From Kibdelosporangium philippinense (GTDB lineage: Bacteria; Actinomycetota; Actinomycetes; Mycobacteriales; Pseudonocardiaceae): DNA of 64,000 bases. The notes beneath the pieces are model-generated. The model did not search any database. It worked only from the letters and a program-made list of their open reading frames with translations, and was not told where the DNA came from. The DNA is taken from contig NZ_JAJVCN010000002.1 of assembly GCF_021390435.2 (NCBI RefSeq), forward strand, positions 1,798,001 to 1,862,000, in the 5' to 3' direction. Positions 8,663 to 17,628 of this stretch are shown here, one piece after another. Made by a program: the position numbers and the translations under genes. Positions within the stretch are counted from its first letter, which is position 1, and every line of letters starts with the position of its first letter.

Positions 8663-9229
8663 AGGACCTGCACCAGAAGGGCAGGGACGTCGTCGGCGAA
8701 CTGATCCCGGACGGCAAGGCCCGGCTGGACAAGATCTTCGAAGTGGCGCCCGGCCTTGAAGAACTGGCCGTCGGCGTGGTCTACGGCCACCTGCGCAGCC
8801 GCCCGGCGCTGGACGCGCGGACCCGCGAAGCCGCCGCGATCTCGGCGATCATCGCCTCCGGCGGCGCGGGAACGCCGATCCGCGTACACACCCGGACCGG
8901 TCTGTCCTCGGGTTTGGCGCCCGCGGAGATCACCGAGATCGTGACCGAGGCGGCCGCGTTCTCCGGCTTCCCGCGCGGTGATGGCCCTCGAACACATCAA
9001 GGCGGTGTTCGAGGAAGCTGGCGCGCCCGTGCCGCCAGGTCCGGCGCCGCGTGAGGTGTTGCTGCAGGCAGTGGCGTCGGACGAGTGCTTGGCCGAGTTT
9101 TCGAGCCAGCCCGTCCAGGTCGTCACCACCGGCCCGGACACCGCGATCGCGATCTACGCCGACGGCGCGGCCGTCGCGTGGGCCCGTGTCAGCGGATCCG
9201 AGATCGCCGAGTTGAAGGTCCTGCGTTAG
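8659..9229 (+). pseudogene. frameshifted carboxymuconolactone decarboxylase-like gene
   Basis: Starts at GTG 8659 with AGGAGG 5 bases upstream, overlapping the previous stop. Codons 1-106 encode a CMD/AhpD-fold protein with typical TREAAAISAIIA and EITEIVTEAAAFSGFPR blocks. At about 8972-8979, in the CG-rich string CCGCGCGG, the frame is lost. The family continuation (ALEHIKAVFEEAG) resumes in another frame and runs to TAG 9229, adding about 60 residues resembling a small NTF2-like tail. Inserting a CG dinucleotide restores a continuous product. This is either a genuine frameshift mutation or a sequencing error in a GC run. Members act on carboxymuconolactone or as peroxidase-like disulfide proteins. 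Confidence 0.75.
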
Positions 9230-9232
9230 GTC

Positions 9233-9257
9233 GGGTGGCGCCGCGGACGCGCCACCC
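9233..9257. terminator. bidirectional hairpin terminator
   Basis: Perfect 9-bp stem GGGTGGCGC / GCGCCACCC with a 7-base loop, lying between two convergent genes (stops at 9229 and 9259). It is positioned to end transcription from both sides. Confidence 0.75.
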
Positions 9258-9258
9258 T

Positions 9259-9657
9259 TCATTTCGACGTCAACAGGTCGACCACGTCGGCCATCACCCG
9301 GCGCCAGTGCTCGCGCTGGCGCTCCCGTTCGGCCGGGTCCGCCATCCGTTCCTGGTGGAAGGTCAGCCGGGTCTTGCCTGCGTTCGCCGATATCGCGATC
9401 TGGACCGTGGTCTCGTGATCCCAATCCTTCGGCCGCCAGGTCACCCGGACCCGGTCGACTTCGTTGCGGCTCCGCACCTTGCCGACCGTGCCGTCTTCGG
9501 TCTCGTACGACTGGCCTTTGACAAGGTTGGCGCCTCTACCGAGCCATAGCGCGACGCCCTCGTCGCTCATGATCGCCGCCCACACGGCTTCCGGTGCGTA
9601 CGGCAATGTTTTGGAGACGCCGATCTGGAAGCCGACGTCCTTCGTCTGACCGATCAC
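9259..9657 (-). CDS. SRPBCC / AHSA1-domain protein
   Basis: 132 residues from the GTG at 9657, which overlaps the TGA of the upstream gene (GTGA). The pattern of an activator-of-Hsp90-ATPase-like (START/Bet v1 superfamily) domain is visible: an early APEAVWAAIMSDEGVALWLG, a strand block VRSRNEVDRVRVTW with RPKDWDHET, then a C-terminal amphipathic helix HWRRVMADVVDLL. Such small proteins bind a hydrophobic ligand and many serve as stress or toxin-anhydride-related proteins. No specific role can be given. Coupled to the NTF2-like gene upstream. Confidence 0.78.
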   Translation of the reverse strand: MIGQTKDVGFQIGVSKTLPYAPEAVWAAIMSDEGVALWLGRGANLVKGQSYETEDGTVGKVRSRNEVDRVRVTWRPKDWDHETTVQIAISANAGKTRLTFHQERMADPAERERQREHWRRVMADVVDLLTSK

Positions 9658-10013
9658 GACTGCTGGTGCAGGACGACGCGCCACTCGCCGTCTTCCAGCG
9701 AGTAGACGGACGTTGCCAACGCGGTGAAGTCCTGCTCGGCGCCGTCGATCAACGCCGTGTAGTCCACCTTGTACGTGACCAGCGCGGCGGTCTCGTTGAC
9801 CACCCGGACCTTCGCGTCACTGATCGCCGAGCGCGTGAACGGGTTGTCGTTGACGTTGATCAGTTTCACGGCCTGGTCCTTGTCGTACAGGCCGTACCTG
9901 CTGACGCCCAACGCGTCGGCCCGCAGCATCTTGTCGTAGAAGGCGCCGTCTCCTTCGCGGTTGGCCCGCCACAGCTCTTCTTCCAGCTCCAGCAACGTCT
10001 GCTCGATGCTCAT
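9654..10013 (-). CDS. NTF2-like / DUF4440-type protein
   Basis: 119 residues from the ATG at 10013, with GGGAGG 6 bases upstream. A helical start (TLLELEEELWRANREGDGAFYDKML) is followed by a curved sheet ending in SVYSLEDGEWRVVLHQQS, the typical finish of the SnoaL/DUF4440 branch of the NTF2 fold. These proteins are small ligand-binding or isomerase-like cytoplasmic proteins. Function is not predictable here. Heads a two-gene operon with the SRPBCC gene and is divergent from the CGNR regulator, which may control it. Confidence 0.75.
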   Translation of the reverse strand: MSIEQTLLELEEELWRANREGDGAFYDKMLRADALGVSRYGLYDKDQAVKLINVNDNPFTRSAISDAKVRVVNETAALVTYKVDYTALIDGAEQDFTALATSVYSLEDGEWRVVLHQQS

Positions 10014-10032
10014 CGCGTTCCTCCCAGAGATG

Positions 10033-10067
10033 TAACCGGTATAACCGGTCGTGAAACCGAATATAGT
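10033..10067. promoter_or_regulatory. divergent promoter with repeated TAACCGGT
   Basis: Two direct copies of TAACCGGT (10033-10040 and 10042-10049), each containing the palindrome ACCGGT, lie in the 60-bp gap between the NTF2-like and CGNR genes. A TATAGT hexamer (10062-10067) sits 6 bases before the CGNR ATG, which would make that mRNA nearly leaderless. Candidate operator for autoregulation by the CGNR protein. Confidence 0.45.
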
Positions 10068-10073
10068 GGTTAC

Positions 10074-10676
10074 ATGGCGAGCCACACAAGGTTGCTGACC
10101 GGACTCGACGGCCAGCGCTACCACTTCGACGCGGGCGTGTTCTGTCTGGAACTGCTGCTCACGGGCGGTCCGGGGCCGGTCGGCGAGGCGTACGAAATCC
10201 TCTTCGGGCCCGACGATCTGGCCGAGTGGCTGCTGGACTCCCGGCTCAACGACACCGCGCCGGTCCGCCGCGAAGACCTCGACATCACGATGGCGGATTT
10301 GAGCCACGTCGTGCAGTTCCGCAACGCCCTATGGCACGCCGCCGAGGCCATGGCACAGGGCAAGGCCATCGAAAAGGGCCATCTCGAAGTGATCAACGCC
10401 GCGGTGGGTGAAGCGCCACGACCGCAGATCGACGTGGTCACCCTGCGGCGCCATTGGGCGGCGCCGGTCACGGGCAAACAAATCGCGGCCATGGCCGCGC
10501 GGGAAGCCATCGACCTCGTCGGCTCGCAGCGCCTGCGGCAGTGCGCTGGCGACAACTGCTACTTGCTCTTCCTTGACACGTCCAGGCCGGGAAAGCGGCG
10601 CTGGTGCTCGATGGAAAGGTGCGGCAACCGCAACAAGGTCCGCGAGTTCCGGTCCCGGTCCGGGGCGGCGTCATGA
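10074..10676 (+). CDS. CGNR zinc-finger protein (ABATE domain), putative regulator
   Basis: 200 residues. The N-terminal 130 residues form the helical ABATE-type domain (FRNALWHAAEAMAQG). The C-terminal 45 form the CGNR zinc finger: CAGDNCYLLFLD, then RRWCSMERCGNRNKV, giving four Cys zinc ligands (Cys at about 160, 165, 182 and 187) and the family name motif Cys-Gly-Asn-Arg. The family is annotated as putative stress-induced transcription regulators. The ATG at 10074 has a -10-like TATAGT immediately upstream rather than a ribosome binding site. Divergent from the small NTF2/SRPBCC operon, its probable target. Confidence 0.82.
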   Translation: MASHTRLLTGLDGQRYHFDAGVFCLELLLTGGPGPVGEAYEILFGPDDLAEWLLDSRLNDTAPVRREDLDITMADLSHVVQFRNALWHAAEAMAQGKAIEKGHLEVINAAVGEAPRPQIDVVTLRRHWAAPVTGKQIAAMAAREAIDLVGSQRLRQCAGDNCYLLFLDTSRPGKRRWCSMERCGNRNKVREFRSRSGAAS

Positions 10677-10692
10677 CAACGCCGCCCCCACG

Positions 10693-11171
10693 TCACGTGT
10701 CCACACCAGACTTGCGGACGTTCAGCACGGTGGCGCCGCCGCTGCGGACGATCCATCCGACGTGGCCTGCCGAACCGTTGCCGACCTTGATCTCCACCTC
10801 GGTGTCGATCCACTTGTTCGGTAGCGGCGCCAGGTTCGTGCGGCCGACCAGGACGTCGCCCTCGATCACCTTGAACTCGATCGTCGGCGTGCTTGCCTGA
10901 CGCCGCAACGACATCACCGTGATCGGCGCGGAGCCGAGGCCGGGCATCTTGGTCTGCATGATGTGCGTGAAGCTGCTGGTGGTTTCACACCAGCGTGCGA
11001 GCCCGCGCGATCGTCCTCGACACCTTCGAACGCGCCCAGCCCATCCCTGCTCGGCACGGGACTTCAGCGCAACTGCCACGCGGGCGCGGCCACCGCCGGG
11101 CTGGCCAATCCGACCAACGACGCGGCCGACAGGAAAAGTACTTTCCGGCGCCCGATTGCCGGTGAATTCAT
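10693..11171 (-). pseudogene. remnant of secreted polysaccharide-lyase-like gene
   Basis: Begins at ATG 11171 with a strong GGAGGAG site and encodes a signal peptide (RRKVLFLSAASLVG ... SPAVAAPAWQLR). An in-frame TGA at 11066-11064 interrupts it where a Trp codon would fit. Beyond the stop the same frame continues sensibly as SPVPSRDGLGAFEGVEDD and RAGSHAGVK. Near 10985 the reading shifts frame, by an apparent internal deletion, into SFTHIMQTKMPG ... WIDTEVEIKVGNGSAGH ... KSGVDT, then stops at 10693, again at TGA where Trp fits. I recall intact actinobacterial secreted proteins with these blocks in this order; the lyase-like fold is a guess. Multiply disabled gene. Confidence 0.65.
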
Positions 11172-11287
11172 AGGTCTCCTCCGTCTGCGAGCAATGGATC
11201 CTCTGCGGCGGAAACCTCGGTGGCATCACACCATTGGCTTGCCGGAAGTGTCAACGGTTCCCGGGGTGTTCCCGGATGCCATCCGTG

Positions 11288-13627
11288 ATGCGGTGGCGTA
11301 AAAAGAGGATCGTGTCCCTATCGAGAAGAGTGATCACGCTGACCGCCGCGGTCGTCGTGGCTGTTCCGCTGACCACGAATGTGAGCTTTGCGGAGCAACG
11401 AGGTTTTGCCGCCGTTGTGCGCTACACCGAGAACGGCATTCCGCACATCAAGGCGAATACGTTCGCCGGCCTCGGTTACGGCTTCGGCTATGCCGCCGCG
11501 AAGGACAACATCTGCCAGATCGCCGACCTTTACGTCACGGTGAGTGCTCAACGGTCGCGCTTTTTCGGCCCTGCCGCGCCGGGTAATTCGGCGCTCGGCA
11601 GCGCGTCGACAAGCCTGGCAAGTGACCTGTATTTCCAGCAAGTCAACGACTCCGGCGTGGTGGAGCAGGCGCTGAATCAACGCCAGCCACTCGGGCCAAG
11701 CTCCGACACCCGAGAGGTCACCAGGGGTTACGTCGCGGGCTACAACCGGTTCGTCGCCGAGCGTCGCATCACCGACCCGGCGTGCCGGGACGCCGCGTGG
11801 GTCCGGCCGATCACCGAACTCGACGTCTACCGGCACATGCACGCCCTGGCCACGATCAGCGGCCAAGCCCTGCTGATCAACCAGATCACTTCGGCCAAGC
11901 CACCGGCTGCGCCGACCGAATCGCCCGCGATCCCGCAGGACGCGGCGCGCAAGGTCAGCGAAGCGCTGGAAGTCACGAAGGACATGGGCAGCAACGGGTT
12001 CGCGTTCGGCCGGGACGCCACGGCCAACGGGAAGAGCCTGCTGCTGGGCAACCCGCATTTCCCCTGGCAGGGCGGCCGCCGGTTCTGGCAGTCGCAACTG
12101 ACCGTGCCCGGCCGTCTCGATGTTTCAGGCGCGAGCCTGCTCGGGATGCCGTTTGTGCAGATCGGCTACAACAAGGACGTGGCGTGGACCCACACCGTGG
12201 CCACTCCACGGCCGTTCAGCCTGTACCAGTTGCAACTCGTGCCCGGCGCGCCGACGACCTATCTGGTCGACGGCAAACCAGAGCAGATGACCAGCCGCAA
12301 GGTCGCTGTGCAGAGCCGCAACCAGGACGGCAGTCTGTCCACAGCGGAACGGACACTCTGGTCGACGCGATACGGCCCGGTGATCGACTCCGCGCTCGGC
12401 CTGCCGCTGGCGTGGACCAGCAGCACGGCGTACGTCATGCGGGACGCGAACTGGGGCAACCTCCGATCCGGCAACACGTGGTTCGAGATGGCGCAGGCCC
12501 GCGACACCCGCGGCATCGTCAAGGCGCTGTCGGACACCCTCGGCTCGCCGTGGGTCAACACGATCGCCACCGACCGGTCCGGCAACGCGACCTATGCGGA
12601 CATCCAGGTGGTCCCGCACATCACCGACGAGATGGCGACGCGCTGCAACACCCCGCTCGGCGCCACGGTGTTCCCGAGCACCGGGGTGGCCGTGCTCGAC
12701 GGCGCGAAAACCAGCTGTGCCTGGGGAAACGACCCGGACGCGATCCTGCCAGGACTGCTTGGCCCGTCCAGGCAGCCACAGCTGACACGCAGGGACTACG
12801 TCGCCAACTCCAACGACAGCGCATGGCTGACCAACCCGGCCGCGCCGATCACCAACTACCCGCGGATCATCGGCGACGTCGGCACCGAGCGCGGCCCCCG
12901 CACCCGGATGGCCATCACGGAGCTGGACGGCAAGAGGTTCTCCCGGCAGGCCATCCAGGACACCTTGTTCGCCGATCGCAGCCTGACCGCTCAGCTCGCA
13001 GCGGACGACACGGCAAGGATGTGCGCTGACCTGCCGGATGTCGCGGACGCCTGCACGGCGATTAGACAAATGGACAAGACGTACTCCACTTGGAGTAGAG
13101 GATCCTTGCTGTTCGAGCGGTTCTGGCTGAAGGTCCCACCAGGCTCATGGAAGGTGCCGTTCAACGCCGCGGATCCGGTCCGCACGCCGAACACGTTGAA
13201 CACCGACAGCCCGGCGGTCCGCAAAGCGTTCACCGACGCCGTGGCCGAACTGCGCGCCGCCAAGATCCCGATGGACGCGCCGCTCGGCGAGCACCAGTTC
13301 GTCGTGCGCAACGGCGAACGGATCCCGGTCCACGGCGCGCCCAATCAACTCGGTGTGCTCAACGTGCAGCTCCCGGTTTGGGACCCGGCGAAGGGCAATA
13401 CAGAGCTGGTCCACGGATCGAGCTACATCCAGGCGGTTTCGTTCGACAACGACCGTTGTCCAGATGTACGAACGCTTCTTACATACGCACAATCGACCGA
13501 CCCGACTTCGCCTTTCTTCGCTGATCAGACCCGGTTGTACGCCGAAGGCAAATGGGTGCGTGGCCGGTTCTGCGAGCACGAGATCCTCTCGTCACCGCAG
13601 CTGAAGATCGTCTATCTGCGCGGATAG
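11288..13627 (+). CDS. penicillin acylase family Ntn hydrolase (AHL-acylase-like)
   Basis: 779 residues from ATG 11288 (GTG 11312 is an alternative with AGAGGA just 2-3 bases away). Signal peptide in residues 1-37 ending near VSFAEQ. The family self-cleaves to alpha and beta chains; the new N-terminal Ser is Ser235 in MGSNGFAFG, followed by the diagnostic block LLLGNPHFPWQGGRRFWQ and the later HTVATPRPFSLYQL. This arrangement resembles PvdQ/QuiP and Streptomyces AhlM, which deacylate N-acyl homoserine lactones or lipopeptides outside the cytoplasm. A role in quorum quenching or lipopeptide resistance is plausible; substrate not shown. Followed by a strong terminator. Confidence 0.88.
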   Translation: MRWRKKRIVSLSRRVITLTAAVVVAVPLTTNVSFAEQRGFAAVVRYTENGIPHIKANTFAGLGYGFGYAAAKDNICQIADLYVTVSAQRSRFFGPAAPGNSALGSASTSLASDLYFQQVNDSGVVEQALNQRQPLGPSSDTREVTRGYVAGYNRFVAERRITDPACRDAAWVRPITELDVYRHMHALATISGQALLINQITSAKPPAAPTESPAIPQDAARKVSEALEVTKDMGSNGFAFGRDATANGKSLLLGNPHFPWQGGRRFWQSQLTVPGRLDVSGASLLGMPFVQIGYNKDVAWTHTVATPRPFSLYQLQLVPGAPTTYLVDGKPEQMTSRKVAVQSRNQDGSLSTAERTLWSTRYGPVIDSALGLPLAWTSSTAYVMRDANWGNLRSGNTWFEMAQARDTRGIVKALSDTLGSPWVNTIATDRSGNATYADIQVVPHITDEMATRCNTPLGATVFPSTGVAVLDGAKTSCAWGNDPDAILPGLLGPSRQPQLTRRDYVANSNDSAWLTNPAAPITNYPRIIGDVGTERGPRTRMAITELDGKRFSRQAIQDTLFADRSLTAQLAADDTARMCADLPDVADACTAIRQMDKTYSTWSRGSLLFERFWLKVPPGSWKVPFNAADPVRTPNTLNTDSPAVRKAFTDAVAELRAAKIPMDAPLGEHQFVVRNGERIPVHGAPNQLGVLNVQLPVWDPAKGNTELVHGSSYIQAVSFDNDRCPDVRTLLTYAQSTDPTSPFFADQTRLYAEGKWVRGRFCEHEILSSPQLKIVYLRG

Positions 13628-13635
13628 AGCGAGCA

Positions 13636-13663
13636 AGCGGGGGCAGGTCGACCTGCCCCCGCT
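13636..13663. terminator. 28-bp perfect palindromic terminator
   Basis: AGCGGGGGCAGGTC followed directly by its exact reverse complement. It lies between the convergent acylase (stop 13627) and P-loop kinase (stop 13663) genes, touching the latter's stop codon. Very stable hairpin, bidirectional. Confidence 0.85.
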
Positions 13664-14247
13664 CACGCGACTTTGAGCTGCAACCCAGTGCTCGCGGTGG
13701 TCCGGTCGACCACCTGCGCCGTGTGCCAGCCCTGCGGACGCCGCCCGGCCAACAACCGTGACCGCACCTGCGGCGACCTGCGCATATGCCGGGCAAAGGA
13801 CCATTTGAGCAGCACCCGTCCACGCGCCACCTGACCAGCCAGCGCCTCAGCGGGCGTGCAATCGATCCAAATGAAATGCTTGTGCCGCCGAGAAAGCGCG
13901 CCCATCAGGGCAAACGCCGTCCGCGCGCCCGCACCAGTCGCGGGATCATGCACCAAAACCGGCCGCGACGAGAACAACACGGTCGCCAGCAACCGTGCGG
14001 TGTGCAAGATGTGCACGAACGGCCGGTACCAGCCGTAGGGGAGTGAAGACGGCAGCAGGCGCCCCAGCAGCGCCCGCACCTGGTCGGTGTCGAGCACCGA
14101 GATCGGCACGTTGGCCTTGGCGTGCCGCAGCAGCGTGCTCTTGCCCGATCCCGGCAAGCCCGCCACGACCACCAGCGCTCGGCTCTCGACCGTAATGTCC
14201 ATATCGGGACAACGTCGGACCGCCTCGTCCAGTTCTCCGATTGACAC
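13663..14247 (-). CDS. P-loop kinase-like ATPase
   Basis: 194 residues. Walker A GLPGSGKST at about residues 29-37, followed by VLDTDQVRALL, the acidic substrate/magnesium motif seen in zeta-toxin, gluconate and polynucleotide-like kinases, and by IWIDCTP in the Walker B-like region. A run of basic residues (RGRVLLKWSFARHMRR) follows, typical of the lid. Likely phosphorylates a small molecule or nucleotide; the substrate is unknown. Starts: GTG 14247, with an internal ATG just before the first strand as alternative. Stands alone on its strand, downstream of metG in the same direction with a 98-bp gap. Confidence 0.72.
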   Translation of the reverse strand: MSIGELDEAVRRCPDMDITVESRALVVVAGLPGSGKSTLLRHAKANVPISVLDTDQVRALLGRLLPSSLPYGWYRPFVHILHTARLLATVLFSSRPVLVHDPATGAGARTAFALMGALSRRHKHFIWIDCTPAEALAGQVARGRVLLKWSFARHMRRSPQVRSRLLAGRRPQGWHTAQVVDRTTASTGLQLKVA

Positions 14248-14345
14248 TCGTTCGCCGGATTTCGCGACCCGGAACTAGACGGATACCGCGGCGAGAATCG
14301 AACCAGCGCTCATCGCGAGCAGGGCCAGCACGACTTGCTATCGGG

Positions 14346-15899
14346 TCACGCTTCGGCGGGCGCCTCGATCCGCGGGAACAGTGCCGGGGACTTCGTGACC
14401 TGCACGCCTGCCAGCGCGTCGAGCCAGTTTTGCGCACCGGGCACCTTGTCGGGCTCGGCGCCAAGCGTGCGCACGATCGTCTCGGCGGCCTCAGGCAGGA
14501 ACGGCAGCAGCAGACGGCCAAGCTGGCGAACCGCACCGATCAGGTAGTGCAGCGTCGTGTCCAACGCGGCGGCCTGCTCCGGGTCCTTGGCCAGGTGCCA
14601 TGGGGCGCGCTCGTCGACGTAGGCGTTGGTCCGGCGCACCAGGTCCCAAATTCGAGCCAGGGCCTCGCGGTGGTCGTAGCCTGCCATCGCCGCGATGGAC
14701 GCCTGCTCGCTGGCGACGAGCTGCTCGGCCAGTGAACGCTCGGGGTCGCCGATCTCGGCTGGCGCGGGAATGACGCCATCCCGGTATCGGACGGTCATGC
14801 TCGTCGCACGCGACAGCAGGTTGCCCAGGCCGTTGGCCAAGTCGGCGTTGTATCGCGCGATCAGGCGTTCCTCGCTGAAGTCGCCGTCGATGAACGGCGA
14901 GAACTCCGCGAGCAGGAAGTAGCGCACGGCGTGTGAGCCGAACCGTGCGATCAGGTCGGCCGGGTCGATCACGTTGCCGGTCGACTTGCTGAGCTTCTGT
15001 CCGGATGCGGTGATGTAGCCGTGCACGACGACCTCGGTGGGCATCGGCAGGCCCGCGGACATCAGCATCGCCGGCCAGTACACGACGTGGAACCGGGTCA
15101 CGCCCTTGCCGACCACGTGCACGCGCTTGGCCGCGTCGACCCAGTACTTCTGGTACTCCTCCGCGTCCCTGGTCCAGCCAAGCGCGTTGGTGTAGTTGGT
15201 CAGCGCGTCGATCCAGACGTACATGACCTGGTTGTCGTCGCCGGGCACCGGGATGCCCCAGCCGCGGGCGCGGCCGGTCGACCGGGAGATCGAGATGTCC
15301 TCGAGGCCGGACCGCACGAAGCTGGTGACCTCGTTGAGGCGCGATTCCGGGACCACCTTGAGCTCGCCGGACTCCAGCGCGGCCAGCAGCTTGTCCTGGT
15401 AGTTCGACAGCCGGAAGAAGTAGTTCCGCTCGCTGACCAGGTCGGGCACGGTCAGGTGCTCAGGACACTTGCCGTCGATCAGCTCGGCCGGCGAATAGAA
15501 CTGCTCGCAGCCGACGCAGTACAGGCCCTCGTAGTCCTTGGCGTAGATGTCGCCGCTTGCTTCCATCCGGCGCCAGATCTCGATCGCGCCGTCGATGTGG
15601 TCCTGCTCGACGCTGGTCCGGATGAACCGGGACAGCTTGGTCTGCAGGTCGGCGGCCATCTGCTCGAAGAAGACGACGTTGCGGTCGACCAGTTCGCGCG
15701 CGGTGATGCCTTCCTTCTCCGCGGCGAGCACGTTCTTGAGGCTGTTCTCGTCCGAGCCGCTGAGGAAGTAGACGTCCATGCCCTGGCTGGCCATGTGGCG
15801 CGCGTACGCGTCCGCCTGGCTGTACTCGAAGGCGTGCCCAAGGTGCGGCTGCGCGTTCACGTACGGGATGGTCGTCGAAATGAAAGCGGCCTCGGCCAT
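14346..15899 (-). CDS. metG: methionyl-tRNA synthetase
   Basis: 517 residues from the ATG at 15899 (AGGA 6-7 bases upstream). Class I signature PHLGH near residue 18 and KLSKS near residue 297 (variant of KMSKS) are in place. The connective-peptide zinc knuckle has three of its Cys in YCVGCEQFY ... GKCPEH. The C-terminal anticodon-binding helical domain (APWHLAKDPEQ) is complete and there is no Trbp111 tail, so it is the short, single-knuckle form. Charges tRNA-Met in the cytoplasm. No partner genes; whether this is the only MetRS of the genome or a second copy cannot be told from the window. Confidence 0.93.
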   Translation of the reverse strand: MAEAAFISTTIPYVNAQPHLGHAFEYSQADAYARHMASQGMDVYFLSGSDENSLKNVLAAEKEGITARELVDRNVVFFEQMAADLQTKLSRFIRTSVEQDHIDGAIEIWRRMEASGDIYAKDYEGLYCVGCEQFYSPAELIDGKCPEHLTVPDLVSERNYFFRLSNYQDKLLAALESGELKVVPESRLNEVTSFVRSGLEDISISRSTGRARGWGIPVPGDDNQVMYVWIDALTNYTNALGWTRDAEEYQKYWVDAAKRVHVVGKGVTRFHVVYWPAMLMSAGLPMPTEVVVHGYITASGQKLSKSTGNVIDPADLIARFGSHAVRYFLLAEFSPFIDGDFSEERLIARYNADLANGLGNLLSRATSMTVRYRDGVIPAPAEIGDPERSLAEQLVASEQASIAAMAGYDHREALARIWDLVRRTNAYVDERAPWHLAKDPEQAAALDTTLHYLIGAVRQLGRLLLPFLPEAAETIVRTLGAEPDKVPGAQNWLDALAGVQVTKSPALFPRIEAPAEA

Positions 15900-16319
15900 G
15901 ATGTTCCTAACCCCTTGCGTGCCGGACACCCAAGCTTATCGACCTGTGGGCTGATGGCCTCGGCCGGGCGAGGCGGCCTGTTGTCCGCGCGGACGGCGGC
16001 CCCGCCGGACGGTGTCTTACGGACCGCTGCGCGTCCGTCCGGCCATGGACGGGCCATTCACAGATGATGTTGATTGAAAACTGCCATCGGATCGTCAGCC
16101 GTGAAATGCGACAACTGGTCTAGACAGCGACGCGCAGTTCTATACCAATGTGGCAGGAGCTGGCCAACAAAGAAATGGATAGGCCATGTTTTTACAAGTT
16201 CTGCCATTAGGTTGGCCGCGATTGCCGCACGGCAGCGATTGAATTCAATTCAGCACCGAATGGCAGATATCGCGTCGTAGCCGACAAAATAGGCAAGCGG
16301 CGCCAGGAAAGGACATCAA
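15900..16319. other. 420-bp intergenic region with palindromes
   Basis: No gene seen. Notably less GC-rich than its neighbours from 16070 on. Two short palindromes are present: GTCTAGAC at 16118-16125 inside ACTGGTCTAGACAGC, resembling a GntR-type operator, and the perfect 12-mer ATTGAATTCAAT at 16238-16249. They are candidate operators for the binding-protein gene that starts at 16320. Confidence 0.4.
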
Positions 16320-17549
16320 GTGCACAACCCGACAGCGAAAGCCGGTGCGCTGGTCGCCGGTTTGCTCCTGCTCGCCGCGTGCGGCACCAACAAGACCGAA
16401 GTGGGTGCGGCCGGGCAGGGCAACGGATGCGACACAAGTAAAGGTTCGCTGATTATCGGCCTGATCGCGCCGTTGAGCGGTGGCCAATCGTCGATCGGCC
16501 TCGGCATCAGGAACGCGGCTGCGCTGGCCGTCGACCAGGCCAACGAGAAATGCACGGTCAAGGGCTATCGGCTTGTTCTGCAGCCGGAAGACGACACGGC
16601 AACCCCGCAGATCGGTATCCAGGCAGCGTCCAAGCTGGCCGCGACCGATGGCCTTGTCTGCGTGCTCGGAACGTACAACTCCTCGGTCGCGCAGAGCGTC
16701 CAACCCGTTCTCGCTGCCAAGAACATCGTGCAGATCTCGCCGGGTAACACCAACCCGTCGCTGACCACCGGCCCGGACCCGGCCAACCCCAAGCGCCAGT
16801 TCAACAACTACTTCCGGACCGTCACGACGGACGCCTACCAGGGCCCGTACGCTGCGGACCACCTGGTCAAAAAGTTGGGCAAGAAGTCCATCGCGATCAT
16901 CGACGACGGCAAGACCTACGGCGTGGGCCTCACGACCGAATTCATCAAGCAGGCAACCAAGCTCGGCGCCAAGATCGTCGCGAAGGAGCGGGTCAGCGAG
17001 AAGGACACCGACTTCAACGGCGTGCTGGCCAAGGTCAAGGCGGCGAAGCCGGACGCGATCTACGTCGGCAGCGAGTACCCGGTGGCCGCGCCGTTGAGCA
17101 AGCAGGCAGGCGAGGCTGGGTTGAAGGCGCCGGTCATGGGTGGTGACGGCATCTTCGACGACAAGTACATCGCACTCGGTGGCCGCCCGGGCGACCTCGC
17201 GACGTCGGTCGGTGCGCCAACCGATTCGCAGCCGTCCGCGAAGGCATTCGTCGACGCGTATAACGCGAAGAAGTACGCCGACGGATACGGTGGATTCGGG
17301 GCTTTCTCGTACGACGCGGCGAACGCCATCATCACCAGCCTGGCCAACACCCTCGGCCCGAACGGCACCTGGAGCGAGTCGCAGCGCGGCGCGTTGCGTG
17401 ACCAGGTACAGAGCTATAAGGGCAGTGGTGCGACGGGCGAGGTCGCGTTCGACCAGTACGGCGACAGCACCAACAAGGTTCTGACGGTGTACGAAGTGGA
17501 CAACGGCAAGTGGGCCGTGAAGGAGTCTGGCACGTACACCGGAAGCTGA
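16320..17549 (+). CDS. branched-chain amino acid-type ABC substrate-binding lipoprotein
   Basis: 409 residues. Lipoprotein signal with lipobox LAAC at residues 18-21, then a periplasmic-binding-protein type I fold of the LivK/Leu-Ile-Val family: SLIIGLIAPLSGGQSSIG, VCVLGTYNSSVA, then FRTVTTDAYQGPYAADHLV. Length is typical. No LivHMGF permease or ATPase genes follow, so it is an orphan receptor. It precedes, on the same strand, the XRE-cupin regulator and hydroxyproline catabolic genes, which suggests hydroxyproline or a related imino acid as ligand (inference). GTG start with AAAGGA 5-8 bases upstream. Confidence 0.85.
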   Translation: MHNPTAKAGALVAGLLLLAACGTNKTEVGAAGQGNGCDTSKGSLIIGLIAPLSGGQSSIGLGIRNAAALAVDQANEKCTVKGYRLVLQPEDDTATPQIGIQAASKLAATDGLVCVLGTYNSSVAQSVQPVLAAKNIVQISPGNTNPSLTTGPDPANPKRQFNNYFRTVTTDAYQGPYAADHLVKKLGKKSIAIIDDGKTYGVGLTTEFIKQATKLGAKIVAKERVSEKDTDFNGVLAKVKAAKPDAIYVGSEYPVAAPLSKQAGEAGLKAPVMGGDGIFDDKYIALGGRPGDLATSVGAPTDSQPSAKAFVDAYNAKKYADGYGGFGAFSYDAANAIITSLANTLGPNGTWSESQRGALRDQVQSYKGSGATGEVAFDQYGDSTNKVLTVYEVDNGKWAVKESGTYTGS

Positions 17550-17628
17550 GCCCCTTCGTCGGTATGTGCCGAGGTCTACCCAGCTGCGGTTGGGTAGCCT
17601 CGGGCTCCGCGAGCGCGAGGAGGCCGGT

